64,000 nucleotides of DNA from Oxalobacteraceae bacterium OTU3CAMAD1 (GTDB lineage Bacteria; Pseudomonadota; Gammaproteobacteria; Burkholderiales; Burkholderiaceae_D). The DNA is taken from NCBI GenBank assembly GCA_024123915.1, contig CP099650.1, positions 2,666,001 through 2,730,000 on the forward strand, written 5' to 3'. The notes under the pieces were generated by a model. That model worked only from the letters and a program-made list of their open reading frames with translations. It had not been told where the DNA came from and ran no database searches. Shown one piece after another: positions 18,148 to 26,128 of this stretch. A program made the position numbers and the translations under genes. Each line of letters opens with the position of its first letter. Positions within the stretch are counted from its first letter, which is position 1.

Positions 18148-18729
18148 ATGCAAAAACGTACATTTCTGATGCGCGCCACCGCCGCCATCGCTTTCGCCGG
18201 CCTGGCCCTGGGCGGATGCACCACCACCACCACCGACGCCAAGTCCGATCCGGCCGCCGTCAAGACGGAGATCGAACGCGGCTCCTATGACACCCTGGAG
18301 CGGCTGTACAAGGAGGTCAAGGGCTCGCGCGAGCTGGTGCGCAAGGCGAACGGCGTGCTGGTCTTCCCGCGCGTGCTGGCGGCGGGGTTGGTGGTGGGTG
18401 GCGAATATGGGCGCGGCGTGCTGCGCACGGGTGGCCAGACGGCCGACTATTACAGCATGACGTCGGTGTCGGTGGGTTTCCAGGCCGGCGCGCAGTCGAA
18501 GGCGGTGGTGATGCTGTTCATGACCCGGGAAGCGCTGGATAAATTCCGCAATAGCAAAGGCTGGACGGCGGGTGTGGATGGCTCGGTGGCGCTGCTCAAG
18601 GTGGGCGCCAACGGCGAGATCGACACCACCACCGCGACCGGCCCGGTGCAGGCGCTGGTGCTGACCAACGCCGGGTTGATGGCCAACCTGAGTCTGGAAG
18701 GCACCAAGGTCACCAAGCTGGCGCTGTAG
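18148..18729 (+). CDS. SYLF/Ysc84-domain lipoprotein
   Basis: A 193-residue protein with a lipoprotein signal and lipobox LGGC (Cys24), followed by a Thr/Asp-rich linker. The remainder is a SYLF (Ysc84, lipid-binding) domain: KANGVLVFPRVLAAGLVVGG, then GYYS-like DYYSMTSVSVGFQAGAQSKA and the C-terminal Gly-rich strands. SYLF proteins bind membrane lipids; the bacterial role is poorly defined. AGGAG is well placed before the ATG. The TAG stop is inside the first bases of a palindromic repeat. Confidence 0.9.
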   Translation: MQKRTFLMRATAAIAFAGLALGGCTTTTTDAKSDPAAVKTEIERGSYDTLERLYKEVKGSRELVRKANGVLVFPRVLAAGLVVGGEYGRGVLRTGGQTADYYSMTSVSVGFQAGAQSKAVVMLFMTREALDKFRNSKGWTAGVDGSVALLKVGANGEIDTTTATGPVQALVLTNAGLMANLSLEGTKVTKLAL

Positions 18730-18820
18730 GGCGGATTAGGCGGAACGCCGTAATCGGCCATGTATGCGCCGTCGATGACGCATGCATGGCCGATTACGCT
18801 TCGCTAATCCGCCCTACGTG
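18726..18820. repeat. palindromic repeat, copy B (REP-like)
   Basis: The outer arms GTAGGGCGGATTAG and CTAATCCGCCCTAC enclose a second palindrome around ATGTATGCGCC and GACGCATGCAT. Its left end contains the stop codon of the SYLF gene. Same family as copies A, C, D and E. Confidence 0.9.
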
Positions 18821-18911
18821 TTTTAGACGACATTTCAAATGACGCTAAAAGTGCTGGCCTGCCGAGCCCGTACCGGCTACGCTTGCGGTTTTCATGATCA
18901 CGAGGAACACG

Positions 18912-19277
18912 ATGAGCCGTAACATCCTGGACGAAGCCCACATCCATCCCGCCATCCGCGCACCCATCAGCGACTACCGCCGCGACCTCGTCGCCGAAGT
19001 CCAGGCCGCCATCGCCGCCAACAGCGTCGTCGTGGTCGGCATGGGACTCAATCCCTTCCCGCGCAAAGCCCGCCAGATCCTCGACGCCAACGGCACGCCC
19101 TATAAATACCTCAGCTACGGCAACTACTTCTCCGAATGGCGCCCGCGCACGGCGTTAAAGATGTGGACCGGCTGGCCGACCTTCCCGATGATCTTCGTCA
19201 AGGGCGTGCTGATCGGCGGCGCCACCGACCTGCAACGTCTCATCAAGAGCGGCGAGTTCGCGACCATGGTGGCTTGA
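18912..19277 (+). CDS. glutaredoxin-fold protein without cysteines
   Basis: A 121-residue protein of the monothiol glutaredoxin type by layout: the VVVVGMGL strand, the RKARQILDANGTPYKYLSYG helix-strand, then GWPTFPMIFVKGVLIGGATD, which corresponds to the WPTFPQ cis-proline and glycine motifs that bind glutathione. The active-site position reads NPFP, and there is no cysteine anywhere in the protein, so it cannot do thiol chemistry. GAGGAA stands before the ATG at 18912; an earlier in-frame ATG (18894) lacks this. Coupled to the DUF296 gene by TGATG. Possibly a binding or regulatory protein. Confidence 0.75.
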   Translation: MSRNILDEAHIHPAIRAPISDYRRDLVAEVQAAIAANSVVVVGMGLNPFPRKARQILDANGTPYKYLSYGNYFSEWRPRTALKMWTGWPTFPMIFVKGVLIGGATDLQRLIKSGEFATMVA

Positions 19278-19684
19278 TGCTGAGCTTGCCGCTACGCCTG
19301 CAGCCCGGCGACGACGTGCGCGGCGCGGTGGTCGCCGCCTTGCTGGCCAGCGGCCACCAGGCCGGCTTCGTGCTGCAAGGCATCGGCAGCCTGAGCGTCG
19401 CGCAATTGCGCTATGCCGGACAGCCGCACGCGACGGCGCTGCACGGCGATCTGGAAATCCTGACCTTGTCCGGCTCGATCGCGCCGGACGGCGCCCATCT
19501 GCACATGTCGGTGTCCGACGCGCGCGGGCAGGTGCTTGGCGGCCATGTGGCGCCCGGCTGCGTGGTGCGTACCACCGCCGAACTGCTGTTGGCCTTGCTG
19601 CCGGAGCGGCGTTTCACGCGCGAATTCGACCCGCTCACCGGCTACCCGGAACTGAAGATCAGTCCGGATCGACCTCGTCGTTGA
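19277..19684 (+). CDS. DUF296 (PPC) domain protein
   Basis: A 135-residue single-domain protein of the PPC/DUF296 family found in plants (AHL proteins) and prokaryotes. Typical parts are LRLQPGDDVRGAV, AGFVLQGIGSLSVAQLRYA, EILTLSGSIAPDGAHLHMSV and VLGGHVAPGC. Family members form trimers and some are linked to DNA binding, but no prokaryotic function is settled. The ATG at 19277 overlaps the stop of the glutaredoxin-like gene by one base. Its 3' end overlaps the convergent inhibitor gene by 26 bases. Confidence 0.85.
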   Translation: MLSLPLRLQPGDDVRGAVVAALLASGHQAGFVLQGIGSLSVAQLRYAGQPHATALHGDLEILTLSGSIAPDGAHLHMSVSDARGQVLGGHVAPGCVVRTTAELLLALLPERRFTREFDPLTGYPELKISPDRPRR

Positions 19685-19964
19685 TCTTCTCGGTCAACGC
19701 CCGCAGCTGCTCCGGCACCGCGTCCAGATGGTAGCGCACGGTGTGGGCGTGCTGGCCCTCGTCGACCTCCAGGTCGTACTGGAAGTCCCAGGACTTCGGC
19801 TGGCTCTTGACCAGCTTGTCCGGCAATGCGAAAAAGTCGCAAGACTGCACCAGCTGCTGCAGTTGCTCGGCCTGTTCATGCGGCAGCTGCGCCAGATCGA
19901 TGGTGCGCGTCTGCGCGCCGGCCGGTCCGGCGAAGCCGCCTGTACATCGCAATGTCATACGCAT
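19659..19964 (-). CDS. emfourin-type inhibitor of protealysin-like protease
   Basis: A 101-residue cytoplasmic protein starting MRMTLRCTGGFAGPAG, with the central CDFFALPD and a C-terminal WDFQYDLEV...HTVRYHLD part. This matches emfourin, the inhibitor encoded next to protealysin in Serratia, which blocks M4 metalloproteases. It lies 11 bases downstream of the protease gene. AAAGGAAG precedes the ATG at 19964, so I reject the longer frame starting at 20000, which would overlap the protease gene. It would protect the producing cell from its unsecreted protease. Confidence 0.82.
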   Translation of the reverse strand: MRMTLRCTGGFAGPAGAQTRTIDLAQLPHEQAEQLQQLVQSCDFFALPDKLVKSQPKSWDFQYDLEVDEGQHAHTVRYHLDAVPEQLRALTEKINDEVDPD

Positions 19965-19975
19965 CGTGCTTCCTT

Positions 19976-21004
19976 TCAAATCACGCCGACCAGCTTCCAC
20001 GCGGCCTGCACCGCGTGCTGTTCCTTCGAATCGGCCCCGTACAACAGTTCGGCGGACTGCATCGTCGCCCTGGCCATGTCGGAGAAGGTGGCGTTGGACG
20101 TCAGCAGGGACAGCGACTTGTACCAGATCGGCCCGGCCTTGTCCCAGGAATTGCCCTTGAGCGCGATGCAGGTCGCGTAGAAGGCGTGGTTGGGAATGCC
20201 CGAGTTGGTATGGACGTCGCCGTCTTCGATATAGCCGGCCATCGTCTTGGGTTGGTCATCGCCGGACCACGTAAGTTCCTTGTTGCCCGGATCGGCCATC
20301 GAACGCAAGGCCTTGCCGACGGTCGGCCCCATGATGCCGGCGCCGATCAGCCAGTCGGCCTGGGCGCTGCTCTGCTTGAGCTTCCACTGCTTGACCATGC
20401 AGCCGAACACGTCGGAGATGGACTCGTTGAGCGCGCCGCTCTGGTCGTCGTAGACCAAGCCGCCGGGCACGGCGTTCTGCGTCAGGCCGTGGGTCAGTTC
20501 GTGGGCGATGACGTCGATGGCGGTGGTAAAACCCATGAACAGTTTGCCGTCGCCGTCGCCGTAGACCATTTGCTGGCCGTTCCAAAAAGCGTTGTTGAAA
20601 TTCTTCTGATAGTGGACGGTCGAGTCGAGCCGCACACCCTTGTCGTCGATCGAATTACGCTTCAACACCTCGAACAAAAAATCGTAGGTGACGCCGGCGC
20701 CGTCGTAGGCCTGATTGGCGGTCGCGTCGTTGCCGGCCTTGGCGCCTTCGCCGCGCACCAGCTTGCCGGGCAGGGTGGTCTTGTTCTTGGCGTCGTAGAC
20801 GGTGCGGCGTTTCTCGCCGGTGGCGGTGATGCCGAAGGCCGTCGTCGGCGGCGAGACCGACCGCTGGCCGCGCAAATGTGCCGACAGCTCGGCCTGGTCC
20901 AAGAGCACGCAACGTTCGTGTTCATCGCTCGTCTCGTCGGCCAGCAGGCGCAGCATTTTCGATGAGATGATGAAACAGGTGCAGCGATATTGGTTGGGCG
21001 CCAT
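19976..21004 (-). CDS. protealysin-like M4 metalloprotease
   Basis: A 342-residue thermolysin-family protease. HELTH at residues 168-172 gives two zinc ligands and the catalytic Glu; E194 in ALNESISD is the third ligand; H265 in DGDVHTNSGIPNH is the transition-state His. There is no signal peptide. The first 50 residues resemble the short propeptide of protealysin, but the usual Pro-Pro near the start is replaced (FIISSKMLRLLA). AGAGGAG precedes the ATG. The adjacent inhibitor gene supports this group, whose members act inside the cell or in bacteria-host interaction. Confidence 0.93.
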   Translation of the reverse strand: MAPNQYRCTCFIISSKMLRLLADETSDEHERCVLLDQAELSAHLRGQRSVSPPTTAFGITATGEKRRTVYDAKNKTTLPGKLVRGEGAKAGNDATANQAYDGAGVTYDFLFEVLKRNSIDDKGVRLDSTVHYQKNFNNAFWNGQQMVYGDGDGKLFMGFTTAIDVIAHELTHGLTQNAVPGGLVYDDQSGALNESISDVFGCMVKQWKLKQSSAQADWLIGAGIMGPTVGKALRSMADPGNKELTWSGDDQPKTMAGYIEDGDVHTNSGIPNHAFYATCIALKGNSWDKAGPIWYKSLSLLTSNATFSDMARATMQSAELLYGADSKEQHAVQAAWKLVGVI

Positions 21005-21092
21005 GGTGTTCTCCTCTGTTAGCGATAAGTGACTTTATACACGGAATCTAAATTGTCCGATGTCACCTATTGCAAACTGTGAGGCGATAATT

Positions 21093-21302
21093 TCATCGCC
21101 GCAGCGGATCGAGCAGGGCGCGCAAATCGTTGTGGTCGAGCTCGTACATCAATGCGATCAATGCCCCCAGTTCGCCGGACGGAAAACCCTCGCGCGCGAA
21201 CCAGCCGAGGTAATGGCCGGGCAAGTCGGCGATCTTGCGCCCCTTATATTTACCGTAAGGCATTTCACGCGTCAGCAGCAGGGCGAGCTTTTCTGAATTC
21301 AT
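21093..21302 (-). CDS. DUF3820 family small protein
   Basis: A 69-residue protein with the family core MPYGKYKGRKIADLPGHYLG followed by WFAREGFPSGELG. DUF3820 proteins are annotated as putative quorum-sensing-regulated virulence factors, but biochemistry is lacking. The ATG at 21302 matches the family's usual N-terminus; an upstream GTG at 21344 would add 14 unusual residues. No clear ribosome site. It lies upstream of the protease gene on the same strand and is divergent from the NERD helicase. Confidence 0.8.
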   Translation of the reverse strand: MNSEKLALLLTREMPYGKYKGRKIADLPGHYLGWFAREGFPSGELGALIALMYELDHNDLRALLDPLRR

Positions 21303-21396
21303 GGAGGATAGTGTGGATAGTTCAGGCCCGCCATCATAAATCACGCATCTGCCTTACAATGTTTTTTTCGACTACAGGCGGCCCCGCCCACACTTC

Positions 21397-23031
21397 ATGG
21401 CTCATCTTCATCCTACCGGCTGGCAAGAGATGGCCGTCACCGGCACCGCCGCCCGCGAGATCGAGACGCTGACCTATCTCGAATCCACCCTCGCCAGCGC
21501 TGCCTATCGCATCTATCACGGCGTCCATTGGACCAACGTCGAAAACGGCTTCTCGGCATATGGCGAGATCGATTTCATTATCGTTGCGCCGAATGGGAGA
21601 ATGCTGTTGATCGAGCAGAAGTCCGGCTTTCTCAACGAAACGAAGGATGGGCTGGTACGCAACTACGAGGGCAAGCCGCGCAAGGTGGCCAACCATATCA
21701 TGCGTTCGATCAAGGGCTTGACCGAACGCTTCGGCAGCGAGCTGTCCATCGATTACCTGCTGTACTGCCCCGACTACACCGTGCGCAACGCGAATCTGGC
21801 GGGCATCGATCCGCGCCACATCATCGACGCCACCAGCAAGGACCGCCTGGCGCAGGTGATCCGCGAAATCCTGCCCATCACCGATCCCAAGCCCGGCGAG
21901 CAATTCGACAAGGTCACGCGCTTCCTCGGCAACATGCTGAGCCTGCGCCCGGATCCCAGCTCGATGATCGGCAACGCCGCGCAGATGGTCGCGCGGCTAT
22001 CCGGCGGCCTGGCGACCTGGGCGCGGCGGCTGGAATTTACACCGTTCCGCCTGCACGTGGTGGGCACGGCCGGCAGCGGCAAGACCCAGCTGGCGCTGGC
22101 CGAATATTCCGCCGCCATCGATGCCGGCCTGTCGCCGCTGTACGTTTGCTACAACCGGCCGCTGGCCGACCATATCGAACGCCTGGTGCCGCCCGGTGGC
22201 AAGGTCGCCAGTTTCCACATGCTCAGCGACGCCTTCATGCGCGCGCAGGACCAGGTGCCCGAGTACGGCGCGCCCGGCGTGTGGGAAGAGATCGAGGCGA
22301 AGATGACCGTCTCGCCGCTGCCAGAGGAGTGGCGTTACGACGTGGTGATCGTCGACGAGGGCCAGGATTTTTCGCCGGCCTGGCGCGACATCCTGCTGCG
22401 CATGCTCAAGGACGACGGCCGGGCGATCTGGCTCGAGGACCCGAACCAAAACCTGTATGGCCGCGCGATGGTGCCGCTGCCGGGCTGGGTCACGCTGCAT
22501 TCGAACACCAACTACCGCAGCCCGCGCCAGATCGTCGACATGCTCGCCTCGATCGGCGCGACCGCCTCGCCGGTGGAGGCGGGCAGCCCGTTCAAGGGCG
22601 CCGATATCGAGGAGTTGATGTACCCGGAAGGCGATACCGAGGCGATGCTGACGCAAACCCGCAAGGCCGTCACCTTGTGCCTGGGCGCGGGCTTCGCGCG
22701 CCAGGACATCGCCATCGCCTCGTTTCGCGGAAGAGAGAAGTCGGCCATCCTCAACCTGGACAAGCTGAGCGACGCCCATACCTTGAAGTCGTTCACCGGC
22801 GTGTATGACCTGTTCGGCAACCCAGAGTACCGGGAAGGCGGCTTGCTGGCCGAGTCGGTGTACCGCTTCAAGGGCCAATCGGCGCCGGCGGTGATTTTTA
22901 CCGAAATCGATTTCGCCGAGATCGATGACCGCGTGCTGCGCAAGCTGTTCGTGGGCATGACGCGCGCCAGGCTGAAGCTGGTGCTGGTCCTCAGCGAGCG
23001 CGCCGAACAGCAGTTGCTCGACCGGATGTGA
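21397..23031 (+). CDS. NERD nuclease-like domain fused to SF1 helicase
   Basis: A 544-residue protein. The N-terminal NERD domain (about 15-130) carries the nuclease-type residues E57/D59 and E73-Q-K75 (GEIDFII, LLIEQKSG). A superfamily 1 helicase core follows: Walker A GTAGSGKT at 223-230, Walker B VVIVDEGQDF with D320/E321, NLYGR, and the C-terminal FVGMTRARLKLVLVLSERA motif VI. The core is short, lacking most 1B/2B insertions. Similar proteins are annotated as DNA/RNA helicases or nuclease-related proteins and some sit in defence loci. No restriction or defence partner is adjacent. Confidence 0.8.
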   Translation: MAHLHPTGWQEMAVTGTAAREIETLTYLESTLASAAYRIYHGVHWTNVENGFSAYGEIDFIIVAPNGRMLLIEQKSGFLNETKDGLVRNYEGKPRKVANHIMRSIKGLTERFGSELSIDYLLYCPDYTVRNANLAGIDPRHIIDATSKDRLAQVIREILPITDPKPGEQFDKVTRFLGNMLSLRPDPSSMIGNAAQMVARLSGGLATWARRLEFTPFRLHVVGTAGSGKTQLALAEYSAAIDAGLSPLYVCYNRPLADHIERLVPPGGKVASFHMLSDAFMRAQDQVPEYGAPGVWEEIEAKMTVSPLPEEWRYDVVIVDEGQDFSPAWRDILLRMLKDDGRAIWLEDPNQNLYGRAMVPLPGWVTLHSNTNYRSPRQIVDMLASIGATASPVEAGSPFKGADIEELMYPEGDTEAMLTQTRKAVTLCLGAGFARQDIAIASFRGREKSAILNLDKLSDAHTLKSFTGVYDLFGNPEYREGGLLAESVYRFKGQSAPAVIFTEIDFAEIDDRVLRKLFVGMTRARLKLVLVLSERAEQQLLDRM

Positions 23032-23044
23032 GCACGACCCGCGC

Positions 23045-23599
23045 TCAAGCGGAGCGCGGCCGCGCCGGATTGCCCATCACCGTCACGCCCGGCGCCACGT
23101 CGCGCGTGACCACGCTGCCGGCGCCGATCAGCGCGTCGTCGCCGATGGTTACGCCCGGCATGATCAGCGCGCCCGCGCCTATCCACACATTGCGGCCGAT
23201 GCGGATCGGACGCCCAAACTCCAGCCCTTGCGCCCGCAGCGCCGGATCGCGCGGGTGGTCGGCGGTGAGGATTTGCACGCCGGGACCGATCTGCGTCATG
23301 TCGCCGATCTCGACCTGCACCACGTCCAGGATCACGCAGTTAAAGTTCAAGAACACACCGTTGCCGACCTTGATGTTGTAACCGTAGTCGAAATGGAAGG
23401 GCGGGCGGATAACCACGCCTTCGCCGACGCCGCCGAGGCGCTCGACCAGCAGTTGACGGTGCTGGTCTGGGGTCAAGCCGACGCTGCGGTTGTAGCGTTC
23501 CATCCAGTCGCGCGCGGCCGCTTGATCGGCCTGAATCTCGGCGTCGGCGGCGTTGTAGAACTCCCCTGTCAGCATTTTCTGTTTTTGCGTTTGTTCCAA
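23045..23599 (-). CDS. maltose/galactoside O-acetyltransferase family enzyme
   Basis: A 184-residue left-handed beta-helix acetyltransferase related to Maa and LacA, which move an acetyl group from acetyl-CoA to a sugar hydroxyl. Features are MLTGEFYNAAD, the hexapeptide region (FHFDYGYNIKVGNGVFLNFN), catalytic His in LTADHPRDP, and IGAGALIMPGVTIG. I choose a TTG start at 23599 because AAAGGA lies seven bases upstream and the resulting N-terminus (EQTQKQKML) aligns with Maa; a later ATG is at 23575. Divergent from a DeoR regulator through repeated decamers. Confidence 0.88.
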   Translation of the reverse strand: MEQTQKQKMLTGEFYNAADAEIQADQAAARDWMERYNRSVGLTPDQHRQLLVERLGGVGEGVVIRPPFHFDYGYNIKVGNGVFLNFNCVILDVVQVEIGDMTQIGPGVQILTADHPRDPALRAQGLEFGRPIRIGRNVWIGAGALIMPGVTIGDDALIGAGSVVTRDVAPGVTVMGNPARPRSA

Positions 23600-23612
23600 T
23601 TTGATGTCCTTT

Positions 23613-23642
23613 ATGCATAAACATGCATGAACGTGCACTAAC
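23613..23642 (-). promoter_or_regulatory. three tandem decamers, operator candidate of the acetyltransferase
   Basis: On the minus strand three consecutive 10-base units read GTTAGTGCAC, GTTCATGCAT and GTTTATGCAT, ending three bases before the ribosome site of the acetyltransferase. The same unit recurs, in the other direction, before the DeoR gene. DeoR-type proteins commonly bind tandem repeats of about one helical turn. Confidence 0.7.
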
Positions 23643-23727
23643 GTGGATTGGAAAGATACGCCGATCCCATCGATAATGCAACGGGTTTACGCACGATCGG
23701 AGTTTTGCAAGGCGACGATTGTCGATT

Positions 23728-23757
23728 GTTTGTGCACGTTTGTGCGTGTTATCATGG
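23728..23757 (+). promoter_or_regulatory. tandem decamers, operator candidate of the DeoR gene
   Basis: GTTTGTGCAC and GTTTGTGCGT follow each other directly, then a degenerate third unit GTTATCATGG. They end three bases before the ATG of the DeoR gene, so binding should repress it. Confidence 0.65.
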
Positions 23758-23760
23758 CGC

Positions 23761-24543
23761 ATGAATGCTATCCTTCCCCTTGAACGCCGCGCCGTCATCG
23801 CCCAGCGTCTTGCCGACGGCCAAACGGTCTCCGCCGCATTGCTGGCGGCCGAATTCGCCGTCTCCGAGGACGCCGTGCGGCGCGACCTGAGGGCGCTGGC
23901 GGCCGAAGGGCTGTGCCAGCGCATCTACGGCGGCGCCATGCCGACCTCGGCGGCGTCACAACCCATCGCCGTCAGAAAACAAACCGCGCAGCGTCAGAAA
24001 GCAGCATTGGCGCGCGCGGCTGCCGCCACGATCGAGCCAGGACAACTGATTTTTCTCGACTGCGGCAGCACCAACCTGCTCATCCCCGAGTTTCTAAAAG
24101 ACGGCCTGGACTTGACCGTGGCCACCAATTCCATCGACATCGCCGCCGCCGTGCTCAAGCGCACAGATTTGCGGCTGATCCTGGTCGGCGGCGTGGTCGC
24201 GCCGGCGCTGGGCGGCAGCGTCGACGCCGCCGCCATCGCCACGGTGTCGGGCATGAATATCGACCGGTTGTTCCTCGGCGCGTGCGCGGTCGCCGCGCCG
24301 ACCGGCGTCAGCGCCTTCGACCCGGCCGACGCGCAGTTCAAGCGGGCGCTGGTCGCCGCCAGCGCCCGTATCACGGTGCTGGCCACCAACGAAAAGCTGG
24401 GCACGAACGCGCCGTTCCGCGTGGCGCACATCAACGGCATCAGCAGTTTCATTCTCGAGCATGACGTGAGCGACGCCGCGCTCCAGCCGCTGCTGGAAGC
24501 GGACGCCGTTGTATCCAAGGCCGCGCCGTGGGAAGCGGCGTGA
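23761..24543 (+). CDS. DeoR/GlpR-family transcriptional regulator
   Basis: A 260-residue regulator. The N-terminal DeoR helix-turn-helix (residues 6-57) includes LPLERRAVIAQRLADG and FAVSEDAVRRDLRALAAEGL, followed by QRIYGGAM. The C-terminal sugar-phosphate sensing domain has LIFLDCGSTN, LTVATNSIDIA and LVGGVVAP. DeoR proteins usually sense phosphorylated sugars. Divergent from the sugar acetyltransferase gene, with matching decamers before both. The ATG at 23761 fits the domain start; the frame upstream to 23719 runs through the operators. Confidence 0.92.
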   Translation: MNAILPLERRAVIAQRLADGQTVSAALLAAEFAVSEDAVRRDLRALAAEGLCQRIYGGAMPTSAASQPIAVRKQTAQRQKAALARAAAATIEPGQLIFLDCGSTNLLIPEFLKDGLDLTVATNSIDIAAAVLKRTDLRLILVGGVVAPALGGSVDAAAIATVSGMNIDRLFLGACAVAAPTGVSAFDPADAQFKRALVAASARITVLATNEKLGTNAPFRVAHINGISSFILEHDVSDAALQPLLEADAVVSKAAPWEAA

Positions 24544-24632
24544 ATCGCTCGCCTCAATGACTTCCGGCACGCGGGGCCGGGCTGGGGTGTATATTGGCGG
24601 CGATTTGAATTACTTGTCGCTGGATAACCCCT

Positions 24633-26096
24633 ATGTCTGCTGTCACGCTGTTTTGCCTGGTTTTCGCCTATTTCGCCTTGCTGCTGGTGGTTGCCTGGCG
24701 CACCTCCCGCAACGCCACCAACGACAGCTTCTTCATCGGTAACAAAAGCAGCAACTGGATGCTGGTCGCGTTCGGCATGGTCGGCACCACCCTGAGCGGC
24801 GTCACCTTCGTCAGCGTGCCGGGCGCGGTCGGTCGCGACGGCTTCGGCTATCTGCAAGTGATCCTTGGCTACGTGCTCGGCTACATCGCCGTCGCCTACA
24901 TCCTGCTGCCGCTGTACTACCGCCTCAAGCTGACCTCGATCTACCACTACCTCGATGTCCGGCTTGGCCAGCGCTCCTACCAGAGCGGCGCCGCGTTTTT
25001 CATCCTGTCGCGCACCTTGAGCGCGTCCGCGCGGCTCTACCTGGTCGTCAACATCCTGCAAATCACCATCCTCGACAACATGGGCGTACCGTTCTGGCTG
25101 ACCACCTTGGTGATCCTGGGCATGATCTTGCTCTACACCTACGAGGGCGGCGTCAAGACCATCGTCTGGACCGATACCTTGCAAACCACCGGCATGGTGC
25201 TGGGACTGGTGATCTGCGTCGGCTGGCTGCTGCACGACATGAACCTGAGCTTGCCCGAAAGCCTGGCCCGCATGCAGGCGCAGGGCCTGACGAACGTGGT
25301 CACCACCTCGGTCGACAGTCCCGCCTATTTCTGGAAGCAGGTGCTGGCCGGCTTCTTCATCGTGCTGGCGATGACCGGCATGGACCAGGAGATCATGCAG
25401 AAGAATATCTCCGTCAAGACCTTGCGCGACTCGCAAAAGAACATGCTGATGCTGACGGTGATCCTGTCGGCAGTGCTGGTGCTGTTCATGTTCCTCGGCG
25501 GCCTGCTGTACCTGTATGCGCCGACGGTGGGCCTGACGGCCAGCGGCGACAAGATCTTCCCGGCGGTGGTGATGGGCCACATGCCGGCGGCGCTGCAGCT
25601 GATCTTCTTCATTGGCCTGGTCTCGGCGCTGTTCCCCAGCGCGGACGGCGCGATGACGGCGCTGACGTCGACCTTCTGCATCGACATTCTTGGCGTGCAG
25701 CGCCGCACCGATCTGACCGAGGCGTCCAAGGTACGATTGCGTCATCGCGTCCATCTCGGCTTCTGCGCGCTGTTCCTGCTGCTGGTGCTGATGTTCAAAT
25801 GGATAGACAATGCCAGCATGGTGGGGCTTGTGCTCAAGCTGACCGGCTATACCTATGGCCCGTTGCTCGGCCTGTTCGCCTTTGGGATTTTGACGCGCCG
25901 CGCGGTGCGCGACCGCTGGGTGCCGCTGGTGGCGCTGGCCGGTCCCGCGCTCTGTTATGTCGTCGACGTCAATCAAAAATTACTATTTGGTAACTATCGT
26001 TTGGGCTTGGAATTGCTTATCATGAACGGTTTGCTGGTGTTTGGGGGCTTGCTCCTTATTTCGGTACCGGGACAGCGCAGGCCGCATGCAGTATGA
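24633..26096 (+). CDS. sodium:solute symporter family protein
   Basis: A 487-residue inner-membrane protein with about 13 membrane segments of the SSS (LeuT-like fold) family, which couples sodium to uptake of solutes such as sugars, proline or pantothenate. Recognisable parts are WRTSRNATNDSFFIGNKSSN in the first loop, GMVGTTLSGVTFVSVPGAVG, and the VSALFPSADGAMTALTSTFC segment around helix 8. The substrate is not evident. It follows the DeoR gene by 89 bases with only a weak GGA ribosome site; a sugar-type substrate would suit that neighbour but is guesswork. Confidence 0.88.
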   Translation: MSAVTLFCLVFAYFALLLVVAWRTSRNATNDSFFIGNKSSNWMLVAFGMVGTTLSGVTFVSVPGAVGRDGFGYLQVILGYVLGYIAVAYILLPLYYRLKLTSIYHYLDVRLGQRSYQSGAAFFILSRTLSASARLYLVVNILQITILDNMGVPFWLTTLVILGMILLYTYEGGVKTIVWTDTLQTTGMVLGLVICVGWLLHDMNLSLPESLARMQAQGLTNVVTTSVDSPAYFWKQVLAGFFIVLAMTGMDQEIMQKNISVKTLRDSQKNMLMLTVILSAVLVLFMFLGGLLYLYAPTVGLTASGDKIFPAVVMGHMPAALQLIFFIGLVSALFPSADGAMTALTSTFCIDILGVQRRTDLTEASKVRLRHRVHLGFCALFLLLVLMFKWIDNASMVGLVLKLTGYTYGPLLGLFAFGILTRRAVRDRWVPLVALAGPALCYVVDVNQKLLFGNYRLGLELLIMNGLLVFGGLLLISVPGQRRPHAV

Positions 26097-26128
26097 TCTT
26101 GTAAATTACGCAATCACTTGGAGTATCA

